Below are positions 13,079 through 26,243 of a stretch of DNA of 64,000 nt, one piece after another. The notes beneath the pieces were generated by a model. It did not search any database. It had not been told where the DNA came from and was given only the letters and a program-made list of their open reading frames with translations. Every line of letters starts with the position of its first letter. Within the stretch, counting starts at the first letter, position 1. Both the position numbers and the translations under genes were made by a program. Origin of the DNA: Anthostomella pinea (taxonomy: Eukaryota > Ascomycota > Sordariomycetes > Xylariales > Xylariaceae); the NCBI GenBank assembly GCA_963556695.1, contig CAUWAG010000010.1, positions 5,270,001 through 5,334,000 on the forward strand, written 5' to 3'.

Positions 13079-15434
13079 CGTTTACACTTATTAACACTTA
13101 CTTCTACCAGTATACTTATCTCCGCGCGTAAAAAACACTTATTAATATTGCTAGCCTAATATTATTAATTAAATATATCAAACGATTTCAAGCGATATTA
13201 ATAGCCAGGTTAACGCTCGTATGATCTTTACAAAGTAACTAGTTACACTAGCTTTGAAAGAAAAGAAGAAGAAAAGATTAAAATTCGTTGTTTAAACTTT
13301 TTTAAGCTTGAAGTTATACATGACGACGGCATTACCGAGATGTTTAACTAAGTAAAAAGTATTTTAAAAGGGTAAAAAAAATCGATAATAGTATTAACAG
13401 TTTAGTTTTTTTTTCTAAATTTTTTTTCTAAATTTTTAAAAATATTTTATTTAACTTGCTTTTTAATACTTTTATTAATTTGTTTAATTTGAAGGCTTAT
13501 ATTTGCCTCCTTTTCATAAACAGTTTTTGGGGGGTTTTAAAGTTAAATGAAGCCTTATAACTATATATCGACTTATGTTAAGCATATTGAAATACTTAAA
13601 TATTAATAAGCGTATGAACTTATCATAATTAAGATGTTATAACAATACTTTTAATTACAAAATAAGCTACCTTAAATGTTAATAATACAACTGTTTAAAC
13701 GTATATGAACTAATGAATAAGTAATAAAATAAAGCCTTTAACTTTTAAAAGGCTTTAAATCGTATATAAAATGGTTTTAACTTATTATAACGCGTACGGA
13801 AAAGCTGCTCGAAAACCTAGTAAGTAATTAACTAACCAATATAGTAATACTATAAAACGACTTACTTATAATGCCTTGTTAGTTATTTTATAACGCGCCG
13901 TTAAGTCTTAATGCGAAAAGAAATTAAGCGATAATGCGTCGCTGGAAGTTTTTTTTAGCTGGGTTCATGATTACACGTATAAACTTTTAACTTATTCAAT
14001 TATATATTTAAATACTTAATATATATAATTACACGTATAAAAGATAGCATTACGAGCGGAGTGATTAAAATCAAAGCTTTGCTTTAAATTTTAAGATATA
14101 GCGAAAAGAGATTTTTCTAAAAATATAAGATTATAAAGTTTCCTTCATTTATCACTTATAATATAAGTCGTTAAATTAATTTACTTTATAAGCCGTTAAT
14201 ATTACGAAATTATTAAGAGGGAGTTTAACCGTTTTAATATATACAAGTTAAACCTTTGTTATAATAATAAAAATCGCGATATTTTTACGTAAACTAATTC
14301 AGTTTTAAAATTTGACATTATACCGGGATAAAAGTATAATTTTTTTTGGAGAAAGATTTCGTTAACTTGAACCTCATTAAAAAATAAAAAGGTAACAAAG
14401 TTATTAATTTGATATTATATTATAAAAAACGTGAATATTTTTTTCCAAACAAACTAAAATCTTAATAACATTTAATAGCTTATAAATGACTTTCAAAACT
14501 CTGCCACGAAACTAAAACAGTAATACGATAAATATTTTAACGATGTAAGGCTTTTAATTCGACTAAAATAATAGCTTAAAGCAGTTAAAAGCGTCAAATT
14601 TTTTTTACGTTAATAACAATAAACCTATACGATTTATAAAATCAGGATTTATAAAACGTTAGTAATATAGTTGTATTCAAAGGATGAACCTAATTTTCAC
14701 TACTTAATATATAATAGAACTAGTTCAATATTAAAAATTTAAGGCCTTAAATTAAATAACTAATTATAACTATGAAGGAGTTTTTTTTTACTTAAAAAGC
14801 GTAAGTTTTTTAATATAAAAGGCTCAAGATTCAAGCTTTAAGTCAAGTTTTTTTTAACCGGGAAAGTTATAAGTAATAAAATAAAATCAACGGTTTACTT
14901 TACTACATAAATAAATAAGTAAATATAACTCGGGATTTAACGTTTAATACCTTATTAAATCTAAGTAGTATAAATCTTTTTTAAGATAAAACTTTCATAA
15001 TTAAGAATATTAATAAGCAGCTTCGTTTTAATTTTTAAACTACCCCGTAATTATTTTTAAAATTTATTAAGCTTATTTAAACATTCTCCGTTAGATAGCC
15101 TTGAATTATAGTTAAAAACGAATAAATAATATATATGTAAGCAATATATAAGGATTAACTAGTATATTAAGTGGTAATAAAAAAAATCTAAGCTTAAGTA
15201 TATTTAAAAAAAAAAAATCGGTAAATCTTTTCTTAAAAACAATAACGCCATTACGTTTATATGATACTTATTATTTTGTAAATAAAACTCTTACTTAAGT
15301 TAAAATTAGATTAAACCTTTACCTAGGTTTAAAATAGTAAATAATTATTATAATTATGAAGGGTTTAAGACGCCATTCCCGTTCAAACTAACGCAATGCC
15401 CCTGAATCAACTCATACGGGCATAGCCTCTTCCC

Positions 15435-18400
15435 TCATGAGTCCTCCACTCTCGTCAACCCATAAACGCTCAACCGGTTCCCGGCACCGCACAGCTGCTT
15501 GCCGTTACCACCACATGTCATGCTGCACCCGCTCGCGTCCTCCTCGACCGAACCGATGGTGAACTTGTCGCCGCAGTAACACTCGCGCCCGTACTCAGCG
15601 CCAAAGTACGCGAACCCATCGCAGAAGGCGGCACACTTATCGAGCGTCATATCGTCCGCCGCGGAGCTCTTGGCGGCGAGTGCGCGGGGCCCGTTGCTGG
15701 TCTCGGTCTGACAACCGAGGAAAGTGTAGTTGCTGCCGCCCTGGCTTATGAGAACCGGCTGCGAGGGGCCTTGTGTCGTGCTGGAGTAGTAGAGCACGAG
15801 GGCGTTGCCGCCGCCGCAGTACTGCAGCTTGTTCCCAGTGCACAACATGTTACAGTCAGCCAGGGCCGTCTGATTGCTCGACGCATCGGGCACGTTGCCG
15901 CAATAGCACTCGCCGCCGTACTCGGCGCCGAAGTAGTGGTAGTCGGCGCAGTAGTCGGCGCATGCGCCCAGCGTCATCTCGGACGCTGACGAGGTCATCT
16001 TGGCGCTGAGGGCGCGCACGCCGTTGCCTTCGGTCCAGCAGCCCTGAAAGACGTACGAGGACACCGTCGGTTCATGCCGAAGTGTAGCGGATGCGGTTGT
16101 GGAGGAAGACGATGACGCGGTCGAGCCACTTGTGGTTGGTAGTGCTGCTGAGCTTGAAATAACGGCGCTTAATGTTCCCGAGCTCGTGGCCACCTCGCTT
16201 GACGAAGGCGAGCTCGAGGATGTGAAGCTTGAGGCGCTGCTCGCTGCAAGGCTGCTCGACGTAATCACACTTGCTCTGGTGGCAGTCCCTGAACTTACAG
16301 CACTCAATGTCGTCAAGCTAGTGGCACTTGAACTCGTAGAAGGGACAATCGAGGCGGCCGTGCTCGAGCTAGACGTCAAAGTCGCGACAGCCGACGACGA
16401 AGACGCTGTCTCTAGCTCGTACAGTTCCAGCCGGTTGCCCGCACCACAGTACTCGAAGCCATTCCCGGCGCAGGCCATGTTGCAACCTCCCTCGGCAGTA
16501 GGAGTGCTGAGGGCATTCAGGGTGTTGCCACAGTAGCACTCCCGTCCGTCCTCGGTACCCCAGTAAGTGAAGCTGGCGCAAAGCGACGCACAAAGCTCCA
16601 GTGTCATCGTATCGTTGGCGTAAGTGGCTCCGGTTAAGGCGCGTCCGTTCGGAACCTCATTGTAGCAGCCAGCACGGATATACGGCGAGACAGTCGGCTT
16701 GGGCGCCAATGTAGCCGTGGGAGTCGGCTGGCTGGCGGTGGTGGCGTACAGCTCGATCCTGTTGCCAGCTCCGCAATACTCCGTCGAGTCTCCGGAGCAC
16801 GGCATATTGCACTCGGAAAGAGTAGCGTCTTCAGTGGATGGGTGGAGTGAGTTGCTGCAATAACCTAGGAATGGTCAGTCAAGGTCACACCAATAGCTTC
16901 GTTCCACCAGAAGAACTCACACTCCCGACCGTACTCTGTTCCCCAGTAGGCGTATCCGGTGCAGTTACCCATGCAGCTCTCCAAATTCATTCCGTCGTAT
17001 GCAAAAGAAGCACTACCGAGGGCGCGGGTTCCCGGCACAGTCGACTCCTTCTTGCAGTCAACCAGTCTGTAGCCGCCCAGAGACTGTCGGTGGTGCAGAG
17101 TCTCAACTGGACCAGTGCTGGATCTGGTCGTGCTGTTCACAATCACCGTCGAGGTGGTCACACCGCTAGACAAGTCGGATGAGATGCTCGACGAGGTGGA
17201 TGGGACGCTTGACGGAGTAGATAAGATGCTTGACGAAGCCGAAGAAGTCGCGCTGATAACAACCGTCGACGACAACGAAACAGTTTCAACAGACGAGGAA
17301 GTCGACGAAGAACCGGGCGTAGTCGAGGCCCGTCCTGTCGTGCACGCTGACGATGGCGGGCTCTGGAAAGATCGACAGGTCCCTCCAAGCTCGCTCGCAG
17401 CGTTGAAGTCGTCCCTCGGGGCCGAAGCACCGCTACCACTCACTACGTCGATCTTGGCCGCATAATCGAGTTCGCCGAGGCCAGTGAAGGTCGACGTGTA
17501 GAACGTGTACGGACCCACGCAGTCTCCCTTGGTCATGCTACCGTGGCGTTTTGTAGGGTAGGTATCGGGCGGTTTGAATCCGAGTTTGGCGTCTTGTACG
17601 AGAGAAACATGTTGACAGGTAGAGAGTTCAGGTCGTTGCGGACCTAGATGAAAGTCAGCGAAGCGCAATCGTAGGCATTGGAAGGACTTACTGCGGCCGT
17701 GACAGTGAGATCGCCGGAGATGAGACAGCTTTGAGGCTTCTGTAGAAGAATGGCGTCTTGCATCGGATACGAGTTTCCGTTGTTGTCCAAGGTCTGCGTT
17801 GTCCCGTCTGCCATAGTGAAGGTTACGGTGTACGATGAAATGCCAGTGGAAGTCGATATTTCGGAATTGACCGGAAACCACTGAAGTGACGTTAGGTCAT
17901 ACTTGATACGTCAGCCAAGGGGTCGTCGACTTACCACAAACGTATCGTCGAAACCTTGCGTGGCACCGAGAAGGGTTGCGGTTATCTTGCAATTAGAATT
18001 GCCGCAATTGCCGCCACCGCCTCGGTTCTTGTAGTTCAGCGTGATGCTCCATACAGATCCTCCTGCTAGACCGGTCGTGCGGACACGAATAAAACCCGTC
18101 AGCTGCATCGTGCTTGCGCCCGAGTTGAGGGTGAGTTGCATATCGACAGGCTTGACAAAGTATGGCTGGACAGGGTCGGAGAGGACCACGCCCGAGGGGA
18201 CTACCTCTATCATCTTGCGAAGAACAGTAGCACATATATTGTTGAAATCGGCAGGAGCTGCCATTGCCTTGACTGTGGCGTTTCCGTCGGAGTTGTAGAC
18301 TTTGAAATCCGAGTTTCTTGTAGCCCTGACAGAGGGCCCGACCACCAGAGGGTTTGTTGTATTACCGGAAATGTACTCGGTCACGACCTTGTTGTCGAAA

Positions 18401-19077
18401 GCCGCAACTGTCGAGTCCATGGGTATCTGGTCATTGGTTCCTGAACCAGGTGGAACTATCTGGGGGAATTCGCTGGCGTGAACACTGCCTAGAGAATGGC
18501 CGCAGGCGGTGACCTGGATCATCTCCTGCTTGCTGAACCCCATCCTTAGAAACTGCTGCTCGAACGTAAAGGCGCTGTTCTCTGGTAGGGGCACACCTAT
18601 ACCGCCGCCTTGCTTGGCATCGATCCTGCCCGCACTAATAGGAACGACTGGGCCACCGCAGGATCTTATTGAGTAGTATACGCCCAAAGCGATGAGGTCG
18701 GCCACCCTGGTCCGGCTTGTGTAGTAGTCGGCCATGAACTCGAGTGTTGTCTTGAAACCAGGCCCCAGATTGTCCGAACTGGTCAACTCGTACTGTATTG
18801 AACCGTCCAGTCCGCCAGCCCGCATACCACCGAAATTCGTGGTGGTGGCCATGTCGTGGAATGCTGCCCGAACCCACTCTGCAGCATTGTGTCGTCCAGG
18901 CCCCGAAGCTTCGCTCGAACAAGGCACGACAGTCCCGCCGAATAGTCTTGACCGGTAGCCCCTCACTTGATACATGATTTCTTCCAGATCGTCGTTTGCC
19001 GACGGCCACGTTGGATCTGCCCTCGCAAGCGTGCTCAGCGAGAGCATCGCCGAGAATAATGACGCGTCCCAACGCAT
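15435..19077 (-). CDS. Secreted heme peroxidase with four C-terminal WSC domains (frame-disrupted)
   Basis: Model: exons 19077-17935, 17880-17692, 17643-16921 and 16864-15435, all GT-AG, for a product of about 1160 aa. Residues 1-20 form a signal peptide. A class II-like plant/fungal peroxidase domain follows, with distal RAAFHD (Arg70, His74) and proximal CGHSLGSVH (His194). After a Ser/Thr-rich linker comes one WSC domain split by the last intron (GYRLVDC...GRECYC...YCGAGNRIELY). Three more WSC domains lie at roughly residues 745-835, 955-1045 and 1065-1155, each with the GRECYCG/CGAGN cysteine pattern. WSC domains bind cell-wall or plant glycans, so a secreted wall-associated oxidase is likely. 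The frame after intron 2 reads VRNDLNSLPVNMFLSYKTP and hits TGA at 17533-17535; adding one base restores the conserved GDCVGPYTF frame. This is a real or assembly frameshift, or an unusual GTTTCT-donor intron. No anchor follows WSC4. Confidence 0.85.
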
Positions 19078-22000
19078 CCCGACAAGCGGTGATGACCCGG
19101 CGGCAGAATAGATATTAGATATTAGGTAGAAAACAGTAAGTAGGTAAGAAATGTAGATTTGCTTCTGCGGTCAATGACCCGGGATATTGGAACACGACTG
19201 GACTCAACGACGGTGGCCCGGGCTTGGGGGACGAGGAAAGGGGTATATAGAAGAAATAAGGAAGAAAGAGCGCGGACTCGAAAGAAGACACAGCCCTCGA
19301 GACTTACTGCAATGTAGGCCGAACGTTGCTGACCTCCCACATTCACCAATGCTGCCATGAGCGTCGTGGTAAGGTACCGATACCAAGCGCATGTTGCAAG
19401 AGCATGCTAGCAACGGGTGGTGGCATAGTCGACGCCTTGAACCCGCAGACCGCCCTTGCAAGGACAGGACAATATACGAGGCCTAGATCCGGTGCAATGC
19501 TATCAACGTCTACGGCGGGCTTGGCCGGCCAGGCTTCAGAGCTGTCAGCCGCAAACACATAGCGGGGGCAGCTAATGTAACTTGAAGCCAGCAGATGTGG
19601 GCAGATTCCGAACTGGTCATCTATGGTCTTGTTGCCCCGGCTGCTACCAACTGAGTGGAACGAACGGGGATCGCCATCGCCATCAGCCTCGATATGCCTG
19701 TCGATCACTGGGGACCCGGCTTCAGCTACTTCATCAGCCAGACCACGCTGACTACCCGATGGACGACAACGTTCGGGAAGTTTCTGCCATGGGTAAGGAC
19801 CACGGTTACTTCTTCAGGGTGAATGCGAATCTTGATAGGGGCTAGGCACCTAGGGACCATTCCAGAGTTTAGGCCCTCATCTGACAGCCAAGACAGGTAG
19901 GCGATGTCTAGTTCTGTACCAGGTGGGGTATATCGTGCGTTTATGCAGCTGAGGGAAATACTGTCAAATACTAGGCGTGCTTGACCTGCCCACCCATTGA
20001 TGATTTTGAAGATGCGAATGACCCCTACTCAGCTCTGTCAGTGACTGTAGGTGGTCACAGGAACCTGTACAAGCCGCCACAGTATGCAAGGTTCAGCCCG
20101 GCGAGGTGGGATGGCAGCTCTCGAGTCTCGGCGAAGGTTGACTTCCTCGCGCGGTCCCGGCTCCAAGACTCAACCCATGTCGACGGCCTGTCGTGAGCCT
20201 TGGAAACTACAACCATCTAGTGCAATTTGGCACTTGACGCTAAAGAATGGCGATGTGAGCAGTGAGGCGAGCCGACAGGCCGGTGAGTCTCGAGAATGTC
20301 GCTGACGTGTGGCTTTCCAGTCGCTGCAGATGATCGCCAAGTTCCAGCCAAGCCTGCCACTAGACCCTCGAAATCAGGACCGGTCTCGAAGGTCATGTGC
20401 CTCGTATCGTCAATCTGACAGTGACCCTCACCCCCCTGAACGGGAAGCACAAGGGTGGACCATCAAGCCTGTTACCGAGTCAGTTCCCGCATGCTGTCAA
20501 GTAGCGGACAGGGTGACCGACGGTGCTACAGATGGGAAGAAGGGAAGTTACATAAGTGTGGCATCTCCGGCGTGCAAGGGCGGGCAGCGGTCTATTGACG
20601 AGAAGCTTCTTGGGTGCTTACCACGCACATCAACCTGAAATACTTCACTCTAAAGCCTCAAGTCTCGGCGAGTACGTGTCTCGGGGGCTGAGGTGAACAG
20701 TGCAGTACCGGGTATTCTTGTGTCAGCGAAGTGGTGTTCCAGACAACCACATGACTGATTGTCTCGGAGAGGAGCATTTCAATCAAATGCTGTGCCCCTG
20801 TAAGTTCGTGCCAATATCTTCACTTCACCGCCTTCCCTGCCCTCAAACCACCGCGCCACCACGGCGGCTATGGCGAGGTTGTGCTTCTTGACACTTTTCG
20901 AGATCCATGGGGTGCCATTCCTCCCTACCCATAATCAAAATGCCGGCAAAATTGATCCAGTCGGGATTATTCCCAGCCTACTTCAGGTAGTCGATCATGC
21001 ATGGTCGTACGTCGCGTGCGCATTAGCCTCGCCCGTGAGACACAGCTGCGGCATGCCTGCAGCATTCGGTAGCAGCCGGTTCGGCTCGGTTTTCAGCTAG
21101 CAGTTGCATCGCACTGGGGTGTCATTGCCGACAGCGACCTGGACGGACCCCGTCAAGTTCAAGATGGATGAGTTGTCACCAGTGCTGTGACTGGTCAGGG
21201 CCTAGGGTCGATCGCGGACCCCGAATTCGGAATAATGCTGTGGGCTTAAAATGTTGCGAGGTTGGTACTGCCAGCGGCGTATCGGGAGCAGTCGTTGGAG
21301 AGTGAACCGCATACCCGGCGCCGGGCGAGTACGAGATGAGGCATGAAGGGATTATAATAGTCAAGGGACAGAGGTTCGACACGAGCCTGGTAATGGAACA
21401 TATGAAAGCTTTGGCTCCATGTACCGTTTCTCCCACCTTTATGATGTGTTGCGCGTATGGGTCGACGTGTCTTCAGCGGGTGTATAGTAGGACATATTCC
21501 TATGCTCCGACAAGCTACACCTGGGGGAATTTTCTCCTCGGCAGGGCAGAAGAGAGTTCTACTCGTTCATATTCTCCAGGTGAAGGCTGACGTACAGCTG
21601 CCACAGCAGTAACGCAACCATCAGTTGCTAGATGCTAGGTCGCTGTGTGTGAATATGCCATCTATGCAGGCCTCTGGTAGGGGCAGCCATGGCTTCCACT
21701 AAATTCTAGACGAGTCAAAGATGTTCGTCAGGCTTATAAGAGAAGCACCGTCGGGCTGCTTGATGTCGTTTTCCCATGACTCCGAGTCATCTACGCCGTT
21801 TTCATCGAGGGCATTCTGTAAGTAAAAGACCACTTCGATCAGTGAATCGGTGTGAGACCCCAAGCCTCATCTTTGATGAGTAGGCTTTGCTGGACCAAGA
21901 TCGAAGTCTGGTGTGAGACGTACGTTATATGGGCAGTGCTGCTCACCGGCACTGAAGGTTGGTAGGTGAGGCTAATTGCTGTTATGCGAGATGGTGTGTA

Positions 22001-23102
22001 TACCTCAGGACCCTACTTGGGCGTGGAAATGACAGACATGATGTGAAGCGTTTACCAATAACCAGCCTGAGACAAGGTAAATCCGTCGTGGCTCTCATGC
22101 GTGTAGGGCAGGCGCAAGGTCATGGTGGTGAACTGCAGGCAGTAGCCGCAACTCTTCCTCAACGACAACCCACCCCGAACGGCCAAACTATTCCGAACTC
22201 CTTCGTTGTGCGCTCAAATGACCATTAGATTGAACACTCGGGCGGCGACTTAGATGTGCATCCATTACATGCGGCCCTTGCTTCTAATCATCAGGTCTCC
22301 GGCCAACCGATTGGCCAACAGGCTAAGATACTCAACTCCGAATAGACAGCCGCGGCCTGTCAATGCTGTTCCACATACCTCTCTGGAAGTACTTAAGCTA
22401 GATGTGTGGATGGAGGTCGCACTTGTGTGCATATATCCGGGAACGTGAGCCTAAGTAGGTAGCCTTTGAGTTCAGCTGGGACTAGACTGCAGCACAAGTG
22501 CAGAATAAACCCTCATTTCGAAGTCGAGTAGTCGGCCATTCTTTGATGCTCATTACCGATCTCGCTGCGGATTGTCACCGCGTACATTGGAGGGGGTACG
22601 AGGTCTCTTCAACCCCTATGATGAGACAGAGATGCACCGGCAAGCTCCGTCTGACCCATACAGAAGCCGACAGCGGTTGCGGAACGGGTGTTGCATGGCG
22701 ACAGAAATGGAAGGCTCGCTGGCCTGGTTGAACATCGATTGGGTATATGCTGCGGAGGTGGACGCAGGAGACGCCTCGAAGGGTCGTCGTTGACGTCGGG
22801 CTTGACATTGAGACCAAGGTTGGGCAGAAAGCGAAGGGTCTCGGAAGACTTTTATGACGGTTAGAATTCAGAGACCTTGGATCCTGGCTTGCTCCGATAT
22901 CATCGACCTACAACTTGACGTTGTCAACATGTTGGTGGATTTGGATACGCCCTGGCGAGGTCTTGTACCAGATGATGGAAGATCGGTTCGAATTTTGTCC
23001 AGGTCTGCCCAGTCTGCTCCACTTGAACCAGGGCAAAGCAAGCAACGAATTTATAGGCCATCAAAACACAAAAGTTGTCGTCCAATCATGGAGTCTGGCC
23101 CA
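19078..23102. other. Gene-poor spacer upstream of the peroxidase gene
   Basis: About 4 kb of ordinary composition. Open frames are short and overlap on both strands, and none shows a recognisable domain. Short protein-like stretches occur around 19700-19800, 20390-20490 and 20830-20930 on the plus strand, but stops and frame changes break them and I cannot assign them to a family. The first few hundred bases presumably contain the peroxidase promoter. Confidence 0.5.
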
Positions 23103-23188
23103 TCCGAATTGGTGTAGGGGTTAACATTTCACGCTCTCACCAACCTGAGTGTTCCGTGGAGCCCGGGGTTCGATTCCCCGATTCGGAG
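23103..23188 (+). tRNA. tRNA-Glu (CTC) with a 14-nt intron
   Basis: The full cloverleaf folds: acceptor tccgaat (23103-23109) with attcgga (23181-23187), anticodon stem tcacg with cgtgg, anticodon CTC at 23136-23138, T-arm cgggg-ttcgatt-ccccg, discriminator g23188. The intron (23140-23153) follows position 37, the canonical site, and contains cctgag, whose gag pairs with the anticodon as nuclear tRNA splicing substrates require. CCA is not encoded. It stands alone, with no neighbouring tRNA. Confidence 0.95.
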
Positions 23189-23196
23189 CAAATGCC

Positions 23197-23202
23197 TTTT
23201 TT
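23197..23202 (+). terminator. Pol III terminator of tRNA-Glu
   Basis: Six Ts lie eight bases after the discriminator base, a standard RNA polymerase III stop. Confidence 0.85.
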
Positions 23203-24831
23203 AAAAAACCAGTGGTTGATCTAAGTCCCATCTGGTCATTACGCATTTTTTTCTTCTTTGCCAAAGGCGAAGTACTTTTGCCTTGTTATGAATTGTAGTG
23301 CCTCTGGACATCGATGTTCAATTTTTGGACTTACGACTCACGGGCATGAAAGAACTCACGTGAGCTTTCTGGGATATCCCGCATATATTGAGGTATTCTT
23401 CCCGCTTCGACCCCAGACAATTGTCCAATGCAACTGCAACCTCATCAATCATCGGAACCCTTTGGCATTTGTGAGATCTATCCCCTATTATACTCGTCTC
23501 ATACATTTGAATGATTTCAAGAGTCGTGGTCGAAGCTGGGTACTGCGTAATGACTATACGTCTTTCCACTATACTTGTCGCGGATGCGGACAAACCCGGC
23601 GCACAGTAAACCATACCATCGGGCTTCGATAGGTGAGACAGCAGCTTGCCCGCCATCTCTCAGGACGCAGCGAGCACCGGTTTGTAGGGCGCCAAGTGTC
23701 CCGCGCCTCCTTGGGCAGTCTTATAAGCCCCATTCATCGTCAGTATGAGGCCCAGGACGCACTCCGCGGCTTCCAATGTTGCCTCTGTATTCTCGTGGAG
23801 AATTCCTAGGCTACAGACCACCACCGCGATCGGCGCACAGGTGCCGGTGAATGTGTTATGGTGTCGGCATGTCTATCTTTGCGCTGGTGCGTAGGTCGTA
23901 CAGTATCTTCCGATGTCGCTGCAGTTGTCTGCACGATGCGTGTGAAATCCAACCCCCCGTTGCGAGTACAAGTCCCTCGAGTGCGAGGTATCTGGAGGGG
24001 CTGTAAACAAGTTGCAATTCATTGAATGGCGATTCGGATTTGCGAGGCTAGACGATGGACTATATATTCTTGCCATGCCGTCACCTCATGGAGCAATCTT
24101 GCTGTTGTGATAGGTGTCTGCGCAGGTTGTGGTGGCAGAGACAGGCAGGCAGGTACATGGAAAAGAGATACCACCATACCCCAAGCGTACGTCCAATTCC
24201 TCGTGAATCATCATTGCTAGCCAACAGTCTTCTCTTATCAAGCATCATGTAAAGTAGTAAGTAGGTTCGAATCTTGATGCTAGGATCCGATACCAGAAGT
24301 GTTTTACCATGCTGACCTGAGTAGTACCGTATGCCATCGTGAGAAGCTGCCTTAAGTGCACTAACGCATCGCATTGGCTTCAGATGGTCACGACTGGTAC
24401 GGCTTGAGGACCAGGTGCATTGAGACCCTTCGCATATCGAATCCATCTGGAGCTCTTCTGACACTCTGCAATCGAGACAAAGTAGCAGCGCACATTGTAT
24501 CCTTTCTTGCCGATGGTAAAAACATAACCCATCAATTCTTGCTTGGCCCCAAGAAGTACCCAGGAAAGTGCCCGTGGTGGCTGATGGGACGGGAGCTTTC
24601 AAAGTTCGTTAGGCTTATCTTAGGTACTTAGAGATCTGCCGATTGCATACAGTGATTGTATTCGTTTAAGTGGGACATCTCCTCGCAAAAGTCGCTTAGC
24701 CCTGGCCGAGCCCACACAGGCTGCCTGCAGCAAAAAATTAATTTGGTGGGATCTTACTTTTCGTCAATCCCGAACCTCACATTTCCGATTTCGATTTCGA
24801 TTTCCTCAAGCCCATCAATCGCCAAGTCGAG
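23203..24831. other. Spacer upstream of RPL4
   Basis: No gene recognised. A 173-codon minus-strand open frame (24602-24081) has no identifiable domain and an unconvincing composition. The last few hundred bases should contain the RPL4 promoter. The tract tttccgatttcgatttcgatttcc at about 24782-24805 is a short pyrimidine-rich repeat just before the probable leader intron. Confidence 0.4.
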
Positions 24832-24945
24832 GTACGTACGGTCGCCCAATCCTCAAATCTCCCAATCTCCCAAGCCCGTCTTTCTTTCGCCCACCGGAGC
24901 ATCATCATACACGAACCTCGTAACTGACCCGACCTCCTCCTCCAG
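24832..24945 (+). other. Probable intron in the RPL4 5' leader
   Basis: A strong donor (gag|gtacgt at 24832) and a pyrimidine-rich acceptor (cctcctccag|a ending at 24945) lie just upstream of the RPL4 start codon. Leader introns are common in fungal ribosomal-protein genes. Inferred from splice consensus only. Confidence 0.5.
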
Positions 24946-24960
24946 ACGCAGACTTTCACG

Positions 24961-26243
24961 ATGGCCTCGCGACCGACTGTCACCATCATCGGCAAGGATG
25001 GTTCTCCCTCGGGAGCTACCCATACCATGCCCACCGTCTTCGCCTCCCCGATCCGACCTGATATTGTCCAGCAAGTCCACACCGGAATGGCCAAGAACAA
25101 GCGACAACCCTATGCCGTGAGCGAGAAGGCTGGTCACCAGACCTCTGCCGAGTCTTGGGGAACTGGTCAGTAGCACGCATTGCATTTGCATCGGGTGTTT
25201 GTTTTCTTGAGGACATTGGGATATACTTGTTATATGGAGGGATTGTTGGCCAATCCGCTGACGATTGTACCCAGGTCGTGCTGTTGCCCGTATTCCTCGT
25301 GTCTCTGGTGGCGGTACCCACCGTGCTGGTCAGGCTGCCTTCGGTAACATGTGCCGTTCCGGTCGCATGTTCGCCCCTACCAAAATCTGGCGGAAGTGGC
25401 ACATCAAGATCAACCAGGGCCAGAAGTAAGTCTGGAATGGACATTTTGGACCCGCGAGAAGTTACAGACTAACCCATCAAAAGGCGATTCGCCACCGCCT
25501 CTGCTCTCGCCGCCTCCGCCGTTCCTCCCCTACTGCTCGCCCGTGGTCACCAGATCTCCTCCGTCCCCGAGGTTCCCCTGGTCATCGACTCGGCCGTTTT
25601 CGAGGGAGCTGCTGCCGCCAAGACTGCCAGCGCTTTCGCCATCCTGACCGCCGTTGGAGCCTCCACCGATGTCCTGAAGGCCAAGAAGTCGAAGAAGCTC
25701 CGCGCCGGAAAGGGTAAGCTGCGAGGCCGACGTCACCGCCAGCGCCGTGGTCCTCTGGTCATCTACGACCCCGAGGTTGACGGCAAGGAGCTTGTCAAGG
25801 GATTCCGCAACATGCCCGGTGTTGAGACCTGCTCTGTCTTTGCCCTGAACCTTCTCCAGCTCGCCCCTGGTGGCCACCTTGGTCGTTTCATCGTCTGGAC
25901 CTCGGCTGCCTTCAAGGCTCTTGACACCATCTACGGCACCACCACCAAGCCCTCCGAGCTGAAGAAGGACTTCCTGTTGCCTTCCAACCTCGTCTCGCAG
26001 GCCGACCTGAGCCGTCTAATCAACAGCTCCGAAATCCAGACCGTGCTGCGAGCGCCCAAGGGAGGTCGCGTCACCAAGCGCGCCAGCGTACAGAAGAACC
26101 CTCTGCGCAACAAGCAAGTCATGCTGCGCTTCAACCCGTACCACTCCACATTTGTCAAGGAGAACCTGGGACAGCAGAAGAAGGAGGCCGGCAAGCCCCT
26201 GAAGACCGCGAAGGGCTTTGAGGGCATCCTGGCGGAGGACTAG
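24961..26243 (+). CDS. RPL4: 60S ribosomal protein L4 (uL4)
   Basis: Structural protein of the large cytosolic ribosomal subunit whose long loop lines the peptide exit tunnel. Exons 24961-25165, 25275-25425 and 25484-26243 join in phase to give 371 aa, the usual fungal length. Recognisable blocks are the N-terminus ending [20 protein letters not shown], the tunnel-loop segment [20 protein letters not shown], then [12 protein letters not shown], the basic [20 protein letters not shown] and a basic C-terminal tail ending GFEGILAED. Both introns are GT-AG, the first (109 bp) splitting a Gly codon. The ATG at 24961 is preceded by tttcacg. It converges with the aminotransferase gene across 1.1 kb. 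Confidence 0.98.

Noticed and set aside
16099..16536. 145-codon plus-strand frame opposite the WSC linker
   Set aside because: Antisense shadow of the Ser/Thr-rich linker of the peroxidase-WSC gene.
19600..20640. Degraded protein gene on the plus strand
   Set aside because: A few protein-like stretches (for example HWGPGFSYFISQTTLT) but repeated stops and frame changes and no family I can name.
24081..24602. 173-codon minus-strand frame upstream of RPL4
   Set aside because: Cys/Ser-rich with no domain; composition unlike the real genes of the window.
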